The notes beneath the pieces are model-generated. The model ran no database searches, was not told where the DNA came from, and saw only the letters and a list, made by a program, of their open reading frames with translations. From Pseudoalteromonas luteoviolacea S2607 (GTDB taxonomy: Bacteria; Pseudomonadota; Gammaproteobacteria; Enterobacterales; Alteromonadaceae), in assembly GCF_001625575.1 (NCBI RefSeq), contig NZ_AUXV01000015.1, positions 1 to 64,000 on the forward strand: a stretch of DNA of 64,000 nt. Direction: 5' to 3'. Positions within the stretch are counted from its first letter, which is position 1, and each line of letters starts with the position of its first letter. The position numbers and the translations under genes were made by a program. Below, in pieces: positions 9,767 through 19,587 of the stretch.

Positions 9767-9788
9767 AAAAGGCCCGATAGGGCCTTTT
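9767..9788. terminator. Bidirectional terminator between convergent genes
   Basis: AAAAGGCCC/GGGCCTTTT forms a 9-bp stem with a 4-nt loop, A-rich on one side and T-rich on the other. It separates rhtA from the convergent S9-like gene. Confidence 0.92.
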
Positions 9789-9792
9789 CTCA

Positions 9793-12309
9793 TTATTGAT
9801 TCCAAGGAGACGGATATTGAAACTCTTGCTGAGGTTCTGGGAGTTCAAACCTTAAAACGTCAGGTATTGTGTCTGTTTCTTCTATAGTTGGGAGTGGTTC
9901 GAAGTGAAGTTGCAACCACTTCGACTGCTCATAAAGCATGTGTAGCACTTCTGCCTGCTCTGTGTAAATGTGGCCACTTTGCGGGAGCATTACCAATTTT
10001 ACCGATTTGCCTAAATCGTTCATCGCGCTAAACAGTCTCTCGGATTGAACCGCAAAGCTCCCTTTACTCTTGTCTTGATAACCATGTACTAACATCAGCG
10101 ACGTATTAATTTTATCGGCTTTAAATATCACTGAGTTATTTATGTACCTAGATTGGTTTTGCCATAAGCTGTGCTCATCTTGACCAAACGCGAAAGGCGT
10201 TAGCGTGAAATTGTAGGTACCACTTCGAGCTATGCCTGTCACAAACAAATTTGTCTGCGCGAGTAAATTAACAACAGCGGTTGCCCCCAAACCATGCCCA
10301 CCAATTGCTATTTTATCTTTATCTGCAATACCTTGCGCAATCAGTGTTGATACAATTACGTCAGCACTGTCTCGTAACTGTTTTGCTAACTCTTCTCCTT
10401 GTAGCTGTGCACTGAGTAATGGTAAGTTGTGTACATTTAGTACTGCATACCCTTCATGAACAAATGGCACCCCACTCAAAGCATCTTGCTGAGCAAATAA
10501 GTAAGGGGATTTAATCTCAGTTTTGTCTATCGGTGCCTGAGCATTTATCCAGATCAGTACCGGGATCCGCCCATTACTCGGATCGAAGCTGTTAGGCAAA
10601 TAGAAATCCCCCTCAACTATACGTCCACTTCCAACATTAAAACTCATAAGCTCTTTGCTTATGTTTTGCATGCTCGGATAAGGGTGTGCACTTCTTGTCA
10701 ACTGCTCAACCGTGTCAAAAGTCAGATTTCTAGAAAAGTAATTTGCAGGATTACTTTTAGACTCTTTTCGTGTTACAAAGCGCATACCATCGTCAGAAAT
10801 AACGTCGATTACTTGCTCAAAGTATGGTGCATTAGCCTGCCAAATAGGTGTAAACAAATTACCTTTCGCATCAAACCTTGATAAGAAAGGTTCATCTTGT
10901 CCATTATTTCTATTGGTGCCCTTTACGAATAAGTATCGGCCACCTGCAACCCTTAAAACATCAACCCCAAGATCATTTTTTGTGAAAATAAGTTCACGTT
11001 TAGCGCCGCGTTTTAAATCATCAAATAGCTGTAATTCAACACGAGAGCGGTTTGGGGTTAATGGTGAAAAGGCATAATAGACCTTTTTACCATTTGCCTC
11101 ATTCATAACTAACACGCCTAACTGGTTGTCCCCCCACAAAATGTGAGATACGCGCCCATCTGTATCCGCGTAATGTCTTGGTGTGCGTTTAAACGGCGCA
11201 GAAATACTATATAAGCTTTCATTATCATCATTGTCACTCGACTGGGCCCAAATCAGCGTAGCGCCTTTATCTGCACGCCATTTAAAGGCTCTTCTTACAG
11301 TTGTTTCTACAAAGGGTTGAGAGAGCCTGTCCGTGCCTTGCAGGCTTTTTTGAGGTCTATACACTTCGTACAAAGGCACCCCACGCATACCCCAGATCTG
11401 CCAAACGCTATTGTTTTGTTCTTTAAAATCAACCACCTGCATTTGTGACAACCTACTTATGTCCATCATAGCGACCAGTAAATTGGTGGCGTCGGGAGAG
11501 GCACTAAAGTCGCTAAAGTAAGCAGGCTGACCAATTGCTACTGCCCCGCCTTGTAATGAAAGCTTGTAAAGCTGAGTAAAAGCATAGGTTTTAAACTCAT
11601 CTTGCTGCACAGGCCCAAATTGTGCTTTATCTATGTTATTGAAGCTAGCAGTAGAATTGACGACTAAAGGAGACTGAGAAATACGTACTGCATTAGGTGC
11701 AGGCTCCGTCACTCCACGATTCAATTTAATATTAGCGATTAATCCAGAGCCATCGGCTAACCATTCAAAAGGCTTGCTTATTGTGAATCCATTTAATGCA
11801 AACTGAGACAAAATACGGCTCTTTTTTTGCTTAATATCAAATACCCACAAATGGGCAGCCTGTTCAGTTTCCAAAATGAAAGCTAAGTGTCGACCACTCG
11901 CGCTCCATGAAGGATGCAAAATTCTGCCATCGGGAATCCCTGTTGGACTAATTACGGCGCCTGTATCAATATGCTTAAATGAGATTCGAGAGTATCTGGG
12001 AATATCAGCGTGCATCGTACTAAGCGGGTTAAAATCAACGCCCAACAAATGTTTGGTTGTAGTGTTTGGGAGCTGATTTAGTGGCGCTTCATCCAAAAGT
12101 GCCATCCAACGACCTTTAGGCCCCACCAATGCTTCCGGCACACTATATTTGTTCACAAACTCCGCAATTTCTGATGATGGTTTTTTGTACTCCGTTGCGT
12201 TCGTTGCACTACTGTGAAACAAGGAAAGCGCAAACATAAACAGCGTTGCAGTAAACAATAATGAACCGGTGGTATTTATCACTTCTGAAAACCCTTTTCT
12301 AATTCCCAT
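9793..12309 (-). CDS. S9-family (glutamyl endopeptidase-like) protein lacking the catalytic Ser
   Basis: An 838-residue exported protein with a membrane-spanning signal segment at residues 15-36. Residues 50-560 form the beta-propeller half and 590-820 the alpha/beta-hydrolase half. It resembles the S9 subgroup whose nucleophile elbow reads GGHSYGA. Here the codons spell GGHGLGA, so residue 673 is Gly (GGT) in place of Ser. The Asp region (LVHGYQDKS) and the His region (LPQSGHIYTE) are kept. Without the nucleophile, peptidase activity is not expected, so it may be a binding or scaffolding pseudo-enzyme. The open frame is intact, which argues against a simple decayed gene. It is divergent from a LacI-type regulator. 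Confidence 0.85.
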   Translation of the reverse strand: MGIRKGFSEVINTTGSLLFTATLFMFALSLFHSSATNATEYKKPSSEIAEFVNKYSVPEALVGPKGRWMALLDEAPLNQLPNTTTKHLLGVDFNPLSTMHADIPRYSRISFKHIDTGAVISPTGIPDGRILHPSWSASGRHLAFILETEQAAHLWVFDIKQKKSRILSQFALNGFTISKPFEWLADGSGLIANIKLNRGVTEPAPNAVRISQSPLVVNSTASFNNIDKAQFGPVQQDEFKTYAFTQLYKLSLQGGAVAIGQPAYFSDFSASPDATNLLVAMMDISRLSQMQVVDFKEQNNSVWQIWGMRGVPLYEVYRPQKSLQGTDRLSQPFVETTVRRAFKWRADKGATLIWAQSSDNDDNESLYSISAPFKRTPRHYADTDGRVSHILWGDNQLGVLVMNEANGKKVYYAFSPLTPNRSRVELQLFDDLKRGAKRELIFTKNDLGVDVLRVAGGRYLFVKGTNRNNGQDEPFLSRFDAKGNLFTPIWQANAPYFEQVIDVISDDGMRFVTRKESKSNPANYFSRNLTFDTVEQLTRSAHPYPSMQNISKELMSFNVGSGRIVEGDFYLPNSFDPSNGRIPVLIWINAQAPIDKTEIKSPYLFAQQDALSGVPFVHEGYAVLNVHNLPLLSAQLQGEELAKQLRDSADVIVSTLIAQGIADKDKIAIGGHGLGATAVVNLLAQTNLFVTGIARSGTYNFTLTPFAFGQDEHSLWQNQSRYINNSVIFKADKINTSLMLVHGYQDKSKGSFAVQSERLFSAMNDLGKSVKLVMLPQSGHIYTEQAEVLHMLYEQSKWLQLHFEPLPTIEETDTIPDVLRFELPEPQQEFQYPSPWNQ

Positions 12310-12496
12310 AGCAGACCATGATATAATGATTTTATGCTAAGTGCAGTATTTTAGAGACATTTGACGTTCAAAAATCTGATTTTTAGGCTATTGTTTTAGA
12401 GAATTGAGACACAATTGAATTGTAAGTTGCAGAGTCGAAGATTAAAAGTTTAAACTATGCAACCGTCATCAGCACAATGTATGCGATCAGGCACTT

Positions 12497-13510
12497 ATGA
12501 ACAACGACAAAAAGCCAGAAAAAATAACAATTTTTGATGTTGCCAAGGAAGCACAGGTCTCCAAATCTACCGTTTCGCTCGTTTTAACCCACTCAGATAA
12601 AGTAAGCGATAAAAGCAAAGAAAAAGTCTTAAAAGCAATTGAAAAGCTGGGTTATGTCTATAATCGTGACGCTGCTGCACTTAGAAGTAAAAAATCAAAC
12701 CTTGTTGCAGTCGTCATCAACGACTTAACTAACCCCTACTCTGCACAGTTAGCGGTCGGTTTAGAAAAGCACATCTATGCATTAGGTATGGTTCCCATGT
12801 TAGTCAATACTGGGGAAGACTTTCAGCGCCAGCAGCAAGTAGTGAATACTTTAAAAGAGTACAATGTTTCAGCATTTGTTATGGTTCCGGCACCAGGTAC
12901 AACTAAAGAATGGGTCAATCAATTAGTACATTCAGGTTTCCCAGTTATAAATATAATGCGTGAGATTCAATTTGCAGATGCGCCATGTATTCTCCCAGAC
13001 AACCAAAAGGGGACGCACCTAGCCACAGAGCATTTGTTAGCGAAAGGGCTTGATAAGCTGGCATTTTTAGGTGGAACAACAGAAATTTCGGATTATCACG
13101 AACGTGTCGCTGGTTTTCGTTCGGCTATTGCCACTCGCAATTCATCTTCGCAAACGCACGAAATTACCGCACCAACCAACCGTCAAGGCGGTCGAGATGC
13201 TTTTCACCAACTTTATCAAGTGGCGCCAGATACACAAGCTATCGTCTGCTTTAGCGATGTCATAGCATATGGTGCCATTGAAGCGATGCGTGAGCACAAT
13301 CTCGTGCCAGGTAAAGACATCAAAGTGATTGGCTTTGATGATTTAGCCGACTCTAGACTCATGCGCCCAGCACTTTCTTCAGTTCGTATTGATGCAGACG
13401 ATATAGGTAAACGTACCTGCCAAGCGCTCAGCGAAATACTTAACAAATCACAGCCACCGGTCAGGACACTGGTAGATATTACACTACAAATAAGAGAATC
13501 ATCTTCATAA
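12497..13510 (+). CDS. LacI-family transcriptional regulator
   Basis: The 337-residue protein has an N-terminal LacI helix-turn-helix (ITIFDVAKEAQVSKSTVSLVL, residues 9-29) and hinge helix (LGYVYNRDAAALRSKKS). A periplasmic-binding-like effector domain runs from residue 60 to the end. The motif VIGFDDLADSRLMRPALSSVRID is typical of this domain. The effector is probably a sugar or nucleoside, but no sugar catabolic gene is adjacent. It is divergent from the S9-like gene (187-nt spacer) and its stop codon abuts the ATG of the following glycosyltransferase, so it could control both. Confidence 0.94.
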   Translation: MNNDKKPEKITIFDVAKEAQVSKSTVSLVLTHSDKVSDKSKEKVLKAIEKLGYVYNRDAAALRSKKSNLVAVVINDLTNPYSAQLAVGLEKHIYALGMVPMLVNTGEDFQRQQQVVNTLKEYNVSAFVMVPAPGTTKEWVNQLVHSGFPVINIMREIQFADAPCILPDNQKGTHLATEHLLAKGLDKLAFLGGTTEISDYHERVAGFRSAIATRNSSSQTHEITAPTNRQGGRDAFHQLYQVAPDTQAIVCFSDVIAYGAIEAMREHNLVPGKDIKVIGFDDLADSRLMRPALSSVRIDADDIGKRTCQALSEILNKSQPPVRTLVDITLQIRESSS

Positions 13511-14746
13511 ATGACCAAAGTTTTAGTTATTGGATATGTATGGCCGGAGCCGAATTCATCGGCAGCGGGTGTACATATGATGTCCTTACTTAAGTTTTAT
13601 AAGTCTCAAGGTTGGCAAGTTGAATTTGCCAGCCCAGCTCAAACAACCGATCATATGGTCAATTTGAATGAGTACGGCATATCAAGCCAACAAATTGCGT
13701 TAAATTGCAGCTCTTTCGACGAATATGTTCAAAACTACGCACCAGATATAGTCATGTTTGACCGCTTTATGATGGAAGAACAATTTGGCTGGCGTGTAGA
13801 CAAGCATGCTCCTAACGCACTTAAAATTCTCGACACTGAAGACTTACAATGCTTGCGCGGTTCTCGCCACGAGGCAGTAAAAGCAAATGAAGCATTCGAT
13901 GAGTCTAGACTATTGAATTCAGAGCTTGCTAAGCGAGAAATTGCCGCCATTTTGCGTTGCGATCTTTCTCTGATTATATCTGACTTCGAATTAGAGTTAT
14001 TAAAACGAACGTTCAACATCAGTGAGTCGTTGCTGGTGCATTTGCCGTTTCTTGTAGAGTTGTCGAGTCTACCATCAGATCTACCAAGCTTTGATGCGCG
14101 ACAGCATTTTATGACCATTGGTAATTTTCGCCATGCACCAAACTGGGATTCAGTCCTTTATCTACAGCGGCTATGGCCCGCAATTAAGAAACGCCTACCT
14201 GAGGCAGAACTGCATATTTACGGCTCATACCCGCCCAAAAAAGCAACGGCACTCAACAATCCAAAAACTGGATTTTTAGTTAAAGGATGGGCGGATGATG
14301 CGATAGAAGTTATGAAACAAAGTAGAGTGTGTCTGTCACCCATTCGATTTGGTGCGGGGATCAAAGGGAAGCTTCTTGAAGCGATGATCACACAGACTCC
14401 ATGCGTTACAACGCCAGTAGGTGCAGAAGGGATGCATGGCTCCCTACCCTGGCATGGTGTTATAGCGCAAAGCGATGAAGAGTTTGTTGATGCCGCAGTG
14501 TCCTTATATACCGAAAAAGCAAAATTTGAGGTAGCTCAGAAAAATGGGATTACAATACTGCAAACATGGTATGACCAACAGCGTTTAATGGAACGGCTAC
14601 AAACCAAAATCGCTGATATTAGAGGCTCACTTGCACAGCATCGCACAAATAATTTTTATGGCCAAATGCTGAAACACCATACATTGCGCAGCACTCAATA
14701 CATGTCGCAGTGGATTGAAGAAAAAAACGCAAACAAAATGCGTTGA
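13511..14746 (+). CDS. GT4-like glycosyltransferase
   Basis: A 411-residue GT-B fold protein. The N-terminal Rossmann half starts VLVIGYVWPEPNSSAAGVH. The C-terminal donor-binding half contains FMTIGNFRHAPNWDSVLYL, LHIYGSYPPKK, VKGWADDAIEVMKQSRVCLSPIRFGAGIKGKLLEAM in pieces, and PCVTTPVGAEG. This is the group-1 glycosyltransferase pattern with the conserved acidic E in KLLEAM. The sugar and acceptor are unknown. The ATG follows the LacI stop without a gap, implying translational coupling. The C-terminal 60 residues are charged and lie outside the domain. Confidence 0.85.
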   Translation: MTKVLVIGYVWPEPNSSAAGVHMMSLLKFYKSQGWQVEFASPAQTTDHMVNLNEYGISSQQIALNCSSFDEYVQNYAPDIVMFDRFMMEEQFGWRVDKHAPNALKILDTEDLQCLRGSRHEAVKANEAFDESRLLNSELAKREIAAILRCDLSLIISDFELELLKRTFNISESLLVHLPFLVELSSLPSDLPSFDARQHFMTIGNFRHAPNWDSVLYLQRLWPAIKKRLPEAELHIYGSYPPKKATALNNPKTGFLVKGWADDAIEVMKQSRVCLSPIRFGAGIKGKLLEAMITQTPCVTTPVGAEGMHGSLPWHGVIAQSDEEFVDAAVSLYTEKAKFEVAQKNGITILQTWYDQQRLMERLQTKIADIRGSLAQHRTNNFYGQMLKHHTLRSTQYMSQWIEEKNANKMR

Positions 14747-14870
14747 AAATACAGCAAAACTGGTTAGAATGCGCGGCGTAACTTATTATTGATTTTATGG
14801 AAATTAGCACCGTACAGCTGCGGCGCTTTTTATAAGACAATGAGCGCTGCTCAAGTATTAAGAAAACTGG

Positions 14871-14891
14871 ATAGGCGAGCTTTTCGCCTAT
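14871..14891 (+). terminator. Hairpin after the glycosyltransferase gene (possible terminator)
   Basis: Perfect 8-bp stem ATAGGCGA/TCGCCTAT with a 5-nt loop, about 125 nt after the stop, followed only by TTTAG. The T-run is short, so termination is uncertain. Confidence 0.4.
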
Positions 14892-15041
14892 TTAGCTTAA
14901 TCATACAGATTTTCAACATAATTGAGCAGTAACATTACATCATTAAAGTCACGATATTTAGTGTATTTTGGGGTTTAAGCACAAAACGCTTAAATTATGG
15001 GGCCATGCCCTTAACTACTCAACTAATTAGGTATTGCTCAG

Positions 15042-16268
15042 TTGAACTCAGCAACGTTTACGCAAAAGCGCAAGTTTATTGTTAAGCTTGGCAAAATGCT
15101 TCACCAATATGGTACACCTGCTTTTCGTTTAGAAGCACATTTAATGGAAGTTGCCACCCACCTTGGGTTAAAGTCATCTTTTGTCATGTCCCCAACGTCG
15201 GTCACATTTGTGATTTGGACTGACGGACACGAGGAAGAGTACACACACGTAGCAAGGGTTGAGCCAGGTGATCATGATTTGGGCTCGTTAGCTAATACCG
15301 ACGATGTCGTCAACAAGATGTTGGCTGGCGAGTTAACTATTGCAGAAGCTGATGAAAATTTAGATCAAATTCAAACTGCTGAGTCCCCCTACTCGAGGTG
15401 GCAAATGGCGCTCGCTTTTGCAGTCTCAGGTGGTGCTTTTGCAATGTTAATGGGCTCCAGCTGGAGTGATGTTGTTTGGTCAGGTATCATTTCTATCTTG
15501 GTATACCTATTTATATTGTGGTCAGAACACTCTAAACGAGTCACTCACATGCTAGAGCCTATGGTTGCCATCGCTTCGGCTATAGCTGCGTGCGCTGTAT
15601 CCGCATATATTGACCCACAATTAAATATTCGCTTAGTCGTACTTTCCGCAATTATCGTATTTATCCCGGGACTAGCCCTTGCTCTGGGGTTTGCAGAGCT
15701 TTCTGCAAGACACTTGGTATCTGGAACAGCGCGTGTCATGGACGCATTTATGCTGTTGTTCAAGCTATATTTTGGTGCTTTTTTAGGTATCAGTATTGGC
15801 TTCTATGTATTTGGCCAAGCAGACTTTGTTCAGCCAGATCCCATACCAAAATGGACGGCATGGTTAGCGGTATTTCTGCTTTGTATCAGCTTAGTCGTTA
15901 TATTCAAAACCAAGTTAAAACATATTCCATGGTGCATTACGTCTGGGTTTATTGCTTACGCAGTTTCTGTAAGTGCTGCGATATATTTCGACTATGCTCT
16001 TGGAACATTTGCTGGTGCGTTTGCAGTGGGCATTTTTAGTAATATTTTCAACCGTGTTGAAAATGCTCCTGCTTCAATCGTCACGATGAAAGGGCTGATT
16101 GTGCTGGTCCCGGGCTCTAAAACCTACATCGGGCTAAACTCCTTGATTGAAGGTCAAAGCTTTGTTATGGCAGATCATATCGGGCAACAAACATTCTTAA
16201 TCTTTATGTCGCTCGTTGCAGGTTTGATATTTGCGAACGTTGCACTACCTCCGAAAAAGAGTTTATAG
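15042..16268 (+). CDS. ThrE-family threonine/serine exporter
   Basis: A 408-residue fused-form ThrE protein. The N-terminal cytoplasmic ThrE domain starts FIVKLGKMLHQYGTPAFRLEAHL, with the conserved LHxYGTPAxRLE. About ten membrane helices follow from residue 120. The second half contains VFIPGLALALGFAELSARHLVSGTARVMDA, split, and LVPGSKTYIGLNSL, the ThrE_2-like motif. By family it exports threonine and serine using the proton gradient. The frame needs a non-ATG start: TTG 15042 with TTAGG 10 nt upstream keeps the conserved N-terminus, while the first ATG (residue 20) would cut into it. Confidence 0.88.
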   Translation: MNSATFTQKRKFIVKLGKMLHQYGTPAFRLEAHLMEVATHLGLKSSFVMSPTSVTFVIWTDGHEEEYTHVARVEPGDHDLGSLANTDDVVNKMLAGELTIAEADENLDQIQTAESPYSRWQMALAFAVSGGAFAMLMGSSWSDVVWSGIISILVYLFILWSEHSKRVTHMLEPMVAIASAIAACAVSAYIDPQLNIRLVVLSAIIVFIPGLALALGFAELSARHLVSGTARVMDAFMLLFKLYFGAFLGISIGFYVFGQADFVQPDPIPKWTAWLAVFLLCISLVVIFKTKLKHIPWCITSGFIAYAVSVSAAIYFDYALGTFAGAFAVGIFSNIFNRVENAPASIVTMKGLIVLVPGSKTYIGLNSLIEGQSFVMADHIGQQTFLIFMSLVAGLIFANVALPPKKSL

Positions 16269-16277
16269 CAATACCAA

Positions 16278-16320
16278 AGCATGCGAGGTAAATCAGTTAC
16301 ACTGACTTACCTCGTATGCT
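16278..16320 (+). terminator. Long hairpin after the ThrE gene
   Basis: A 20-nt arm (AGCATGCGAGGTAAATCAGT) pairs with 16301-16320 at 18 of 20 positions around a 3-nt loop. It starts 10 nt after the stop. No T-run follows directly, so it may be a factor-assisted terminator or an mRNA-protecting structure. The remaining spacer to 16775 is AT-rich and holds the promoter region of the TonB receptor. Confidence 0.6.
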
Positions 16321-16691
16321 CGCAATGCTTTTTGCACGCTGACTTTTATTTGACCGTAACAATGTAAAACGCAGTTATGCGGCTTTCCCTGCTTCCTATG
16401 AATTTAACATCAACACCATCGTGTTTTTGTGACCCAACTACTCACTCCTTTTATGACTCACCGCATTTAATAGTTTCGATCTCCCCCTGTCATGGCGATA
16501 TTTCATACAATTAATCACCACCTTGGGATTATTAGTTGTGAATGTGAACGAGATTAGAACAAAAAGATAATAAGTAAACTTACTAAATAAACTCAAAATA
16601 GTTACAAAATAGTTTTTATATTGTTTTTATACAATAAGTTAGTTTATTTTCACTTTTAATTTTTACGTTTCATATTAATTCATAGCCATTC

Positions 16692-16724
16692 AAGATTTAA
16701 CAATCCTCCCTGTTGTTAAATCTT
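16692..16724 (+). promoter_or_regulatory. Inverted repeat upstream of the first TonB receptor
   Basis: AAGATTTAACA and TGTTAAATCTT form a perfect 11-bp inverted repeat with an 11-nt spacer, ending 51 nt before the receptor ATG. It could be an operator for a dimeric repressor or a leader hairpin. No regulator can be assigned from the sequence alone. Confidence 0.45.
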
Positions 16725-16775
16725 TACTGCACTAGAGGCGGTTACGCTTAATTTACATCCAAGGGGAATGGTAAG

Positions 16776-19337
16776 ATGTCAAAAAACAAAAATAGACTCG
16801 CAGTTGCTGTAAGCTCAGCATTGATGGGGGCAGCTTTATACACTCCAGGCGCGCTATACGCGGCTGAGAGCAATGCATCACAAAAAGAAGTTGAAGTAAT
16901 ACAAGTTCGCGGGATTAGAGGCAGTGTTGTCAAATCTCTTAATACAAAACGATACGCTGATGCAATTGTCGACGCCGTAACAGCCGAGGACATTGGTAAA
17001 TTTCCCGATCAGAACGTAGCAGAATCTTTGCAGCGCATAACGGGTGTATCGCTTACGCGAAACTTTGGTGAAGGTGAAAGAGTAAGCATTCGAGGTACTA
17101 GCGAAAGCCAGAATAGAACACTTTTAAATGGGCAAGCTGTCGGCTCAGCAGATTGGTGGACAAACTCAGCAGCCAGCCGTGGTTTCAACTATACCATGCT
17201 GCCTTCAGAAATTGTCTCGGGTTTAGAGGTTTATAAATCACCAGAAGCTGATATCGATGAGGGCTCAATTGGTGGAACCATCATTGTTAAAACGAGAAAG
17301 CCTCTTGATTTAGAAGCAAATAAAATTGCAGGCTCACTGTTAGCCCAATACAGTGAAGTGTCTGGTGAAACAGATCCTCAAGCTTCCATCATGTATAACT
17401 TCAAAAATGATGACGAAACATTCGGCGCTCTTTTTTCAGTCATTAGACAGGAGCGTAATTTACGTCGTGACGGTATTGAAGCTTGGAGTTGGGCTGATAG
17501 AACAGTTACTCTTGAGGACGGCACGGTTCATGAGGACGTGTATAGCCCAGGAGGTGGTGGTTCAGCAATGTTCTCACAGGAGCGTGTTAGAACGGGTATC
17601 ACTTTAGCACTACAATACAGACCAAGCGAAACCACTGATGTTACCTTTAATTTACTAGATTCAACACTTGACGCTGATAATGAAAACCAAAACTTTCTTT
17701 GGTTACCTGAGCGCGGTAATTCTAAATACACAGACATAACCATCATTGACCACGAAAAAGTCGGAAAAATGGCTGTCGGTGGCACATTGGGCCTCTCGCC
17801 TGATGGCACCAACATACTAGACGAAACTAAAGTAAGAAACTCACAACTTAAAACTAAAGCTTACGACCTAAAACTTGAGCATGAAGGCGAGATTTGGCAG
17901 TCGACTTATCAATTAGGCTATACCGAAGGTACAGGTGGCTCACAGGCTGACCGTTCAGTTGGTTGGGTTGGCAACTACGTTCATTCATACGACGCATCAC
18001 AAGCTGAAGACATAAAAACATCCTATGGCGCAGATCCAAAAGACGGTACCAAATGGGATTTAGGTTTCCTGCGTTATGATAGTAATGACGCGAAAGACGA
18101 CGAAACATATTTTCAGGCAGACTTTAAGCGCCCTATCGATATTGCTGTGTTTAGTGAAGTAAAAATGGGTGTTAAGTATAGAGACCACAGCAGATTTAAT
18201 ACCAAGCACACAACGGCTAATCGTACCGACTTAGGTTGGAGCCTTGCTGATTACTCGCTCGCAATGCCAAATGATTACCTTTCAGGGCTTGGCTCTTCAG
18301 GCACATTGCGTTCGTACGCGATAACGGACTCAGATAAAGTTCGTCGTGATGGAGATGCCCTAACGTGGAACTATGACGTATTAAAAGCCAGTACTTTTGA
18401 CATCAATGAGAAGATTTTGGCAGGTTATGTTAAAACGACGATAGATGCAGATGGCATGCGCGGTAACTTAGGTGTAAGGCTTGTGCACACCAAGCAAGAG
18501 TCATCTGCTTTCGCAGGTGAAACTGGCGCAGAAGTTTGGACGACTCAAGATAAAGACTACTTTGATATTTTACCCAGTTTAAACCTAGCCATAGATCTGA
18601 GTGACGATCTACTAATGCGATTCAGTGCTGCAAGGGTAATGTCTAGACCTGATTATGCAAGTATGACCGCGTCGACCTCTTACAATGTGGAGACACAAAC
18701 TGGTACCGGTGGTAACCCAGACATTGATCCATTTAGAGCAACACAATTTGATACTGGTATTGAATGGTACTTCAACGAAGCTGGTTTGTTCTCTGCGGTG
18801 TTTTTCTATAAAGACATCCAATCATTCTTAGATAGTACGCCTGCTTTTGAAATACACGACAATACGCGTATTCGTATCAGCCGTCCAAGTAATGGTCGAG
18901 CTGGCCGTATCCAGGGTTTAGAGTTTGGTTATCAGCAAGAGTTGCTTGAAGGGTTTGGTGTATCAGCAAACTATACCTATGTTGATGGTGAGGCAAAAGA
19001 TAAAGACGGTAATGACGTTACTATCCCAGGAAACTCCGAGCACACAATAAACCTAAGCGCTTATTATGAGAATGATGACTTCAGCGGTCGAATTTCCTAC
19101 AACCATCGTTCAGGTTATGACTCAGGAAATGACTGGCCAGGTTATATTGATGCCTATGGACAGGTTGATGCCAACCTAACTTATAACATCAATGAAAACC
19201 TAGCTGTTGTGCTCGAAGCTATCAACTTAACGGATGAACATACCTTCAGTTATCAAGAAGAAGGCGTCGAGCAAGCACTGACTGGTGTTTATGCTGATGG
19301 ACGCAGGTTTGTAGCCGGGATTCGATTTAACTTTTAA
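16776..19337 (+). CDS. TonB-dependent receptor, TIGR01782-like (first of two paralogues)
   Basis: An 853-residue outer-membrane receptor with a signal peptide (cleavage likely after LYA-A near residue 27). A TonB-box-like EVEVIQVRG segment (residues 37-46) precedes the plug domain. The plug contains DAVTAEDIGKFPDQNVAESL and VSIRGTSESQNRTLLNGQ. A 22-strand barrel ends in the aromatic RFVAGIRFNF. This subfamily often imports oligosaccharides or peptides, but the substrate cannot be read here. ATG 16776 has AAGGGGAATGGTAAG upstream. It shares the rare segments SADWW and PGGGGSA with the second receptor at 25179, so the two are paralogues. Confidence 0.95.
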   Translation: MSKNKNRLAVAVSSALMGAALYTPGALYAAESNASQKEVEVIQVRGIRGSVVKSLNTKRYADAIVDAVTAEDIGKFPDQNVAESLQRITGVSLTRNFGEGERVSIRGTSESQNRTLLNGQAVGSADWWTNSAASRGFNYTMLPSEIVSGLEVYKSPEADIDEGSIGGTIIVKTRKPLDLEANKIAGSLLAQYSEVSGETDPQASIMYNFKNDDETFGALFSVIRQERNLRRDGIEAWSWADRTVTLEDGTVHEDVYSPGGGGSAMFSQERVRTGITLALQYRPSETTDVTFNLLDSTLDADNENQNFLWLPERGNSKYTDITIIDHEKVGKMAVGGTLGLSPDGTNILDETKVRNSQLKTKAYDLKLEHEGEIWQSTYQLGYTEGTGGSQADRSVGWVGNYVHSYDASQAEDIKTSYGADPKDGTKWDLGFLRYDSNDAKDDETYFQADFKRPIDIAVFSEVKMGVKYRDHSRFNTKHTTANRTDLGWSLADYSLAMPNDYLSGLGSSGTLRSYAITDSDKVRRDGDALTWNYDVLKASTFDINEKILAGYVKTTIDADGMRGNLGVRLVHTKQESSAFAGETGAEVWTTQDKDYFDILPSLNLAIDLSDDLLMRFSAARVMSRPDYASMTASTSYNVETQTGTGGNPDIDPFRATQFDTGIEWYFNEAGLFSAVFFYKDIQSFLDSTPAFEIHDNTRIRISRPSNGRAGRIQGLEFGYQQELLEGFGVSANYTYVDGEAKDKDGNDVTIPGNSEHTINLSAYYENDDFSGRISYNHRSGYDSGNDWPGYIDAYGQVDANLTYNINENLAVVLEAINLTDEHTFSYQEEGVEQALTGVYADGRRFVAGIRFNF

Positions 19338-19410
19338 GTAGGTCCTCGTTGTAAATAGCTAACACAGGATCCACTGGCTATGGATGGCCTCTCCCTGCCC
19401 AGGAGACACA

Positions 19411-19449
19411 AGCTGAAGACTGCATTGCAGTCCTTCAGCTTTTCTTTTT
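19411..19449 (+). terminator. Terminator after the first TonB receptor
   Basis: AGCTGAAG-ACTGC pairs with GCAGT-CCTTCAGCT (one bulge) around a 3-nt loop, followed by TTTCTTTTT. Confidence 0.88.
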
Positions 19450-19587
19450 ATCTATTACCCATATGGTAATTGTTTGTAAAAGCTGTAGAATCGGTCGTTT
19501 AGGTACTGATTTTAACGCTGTTCAATTGGTAATTTAACGCCTACTTTTTAAGTGTGGTTCTCGAAACAAGGTGACGTATTAGTTAGC

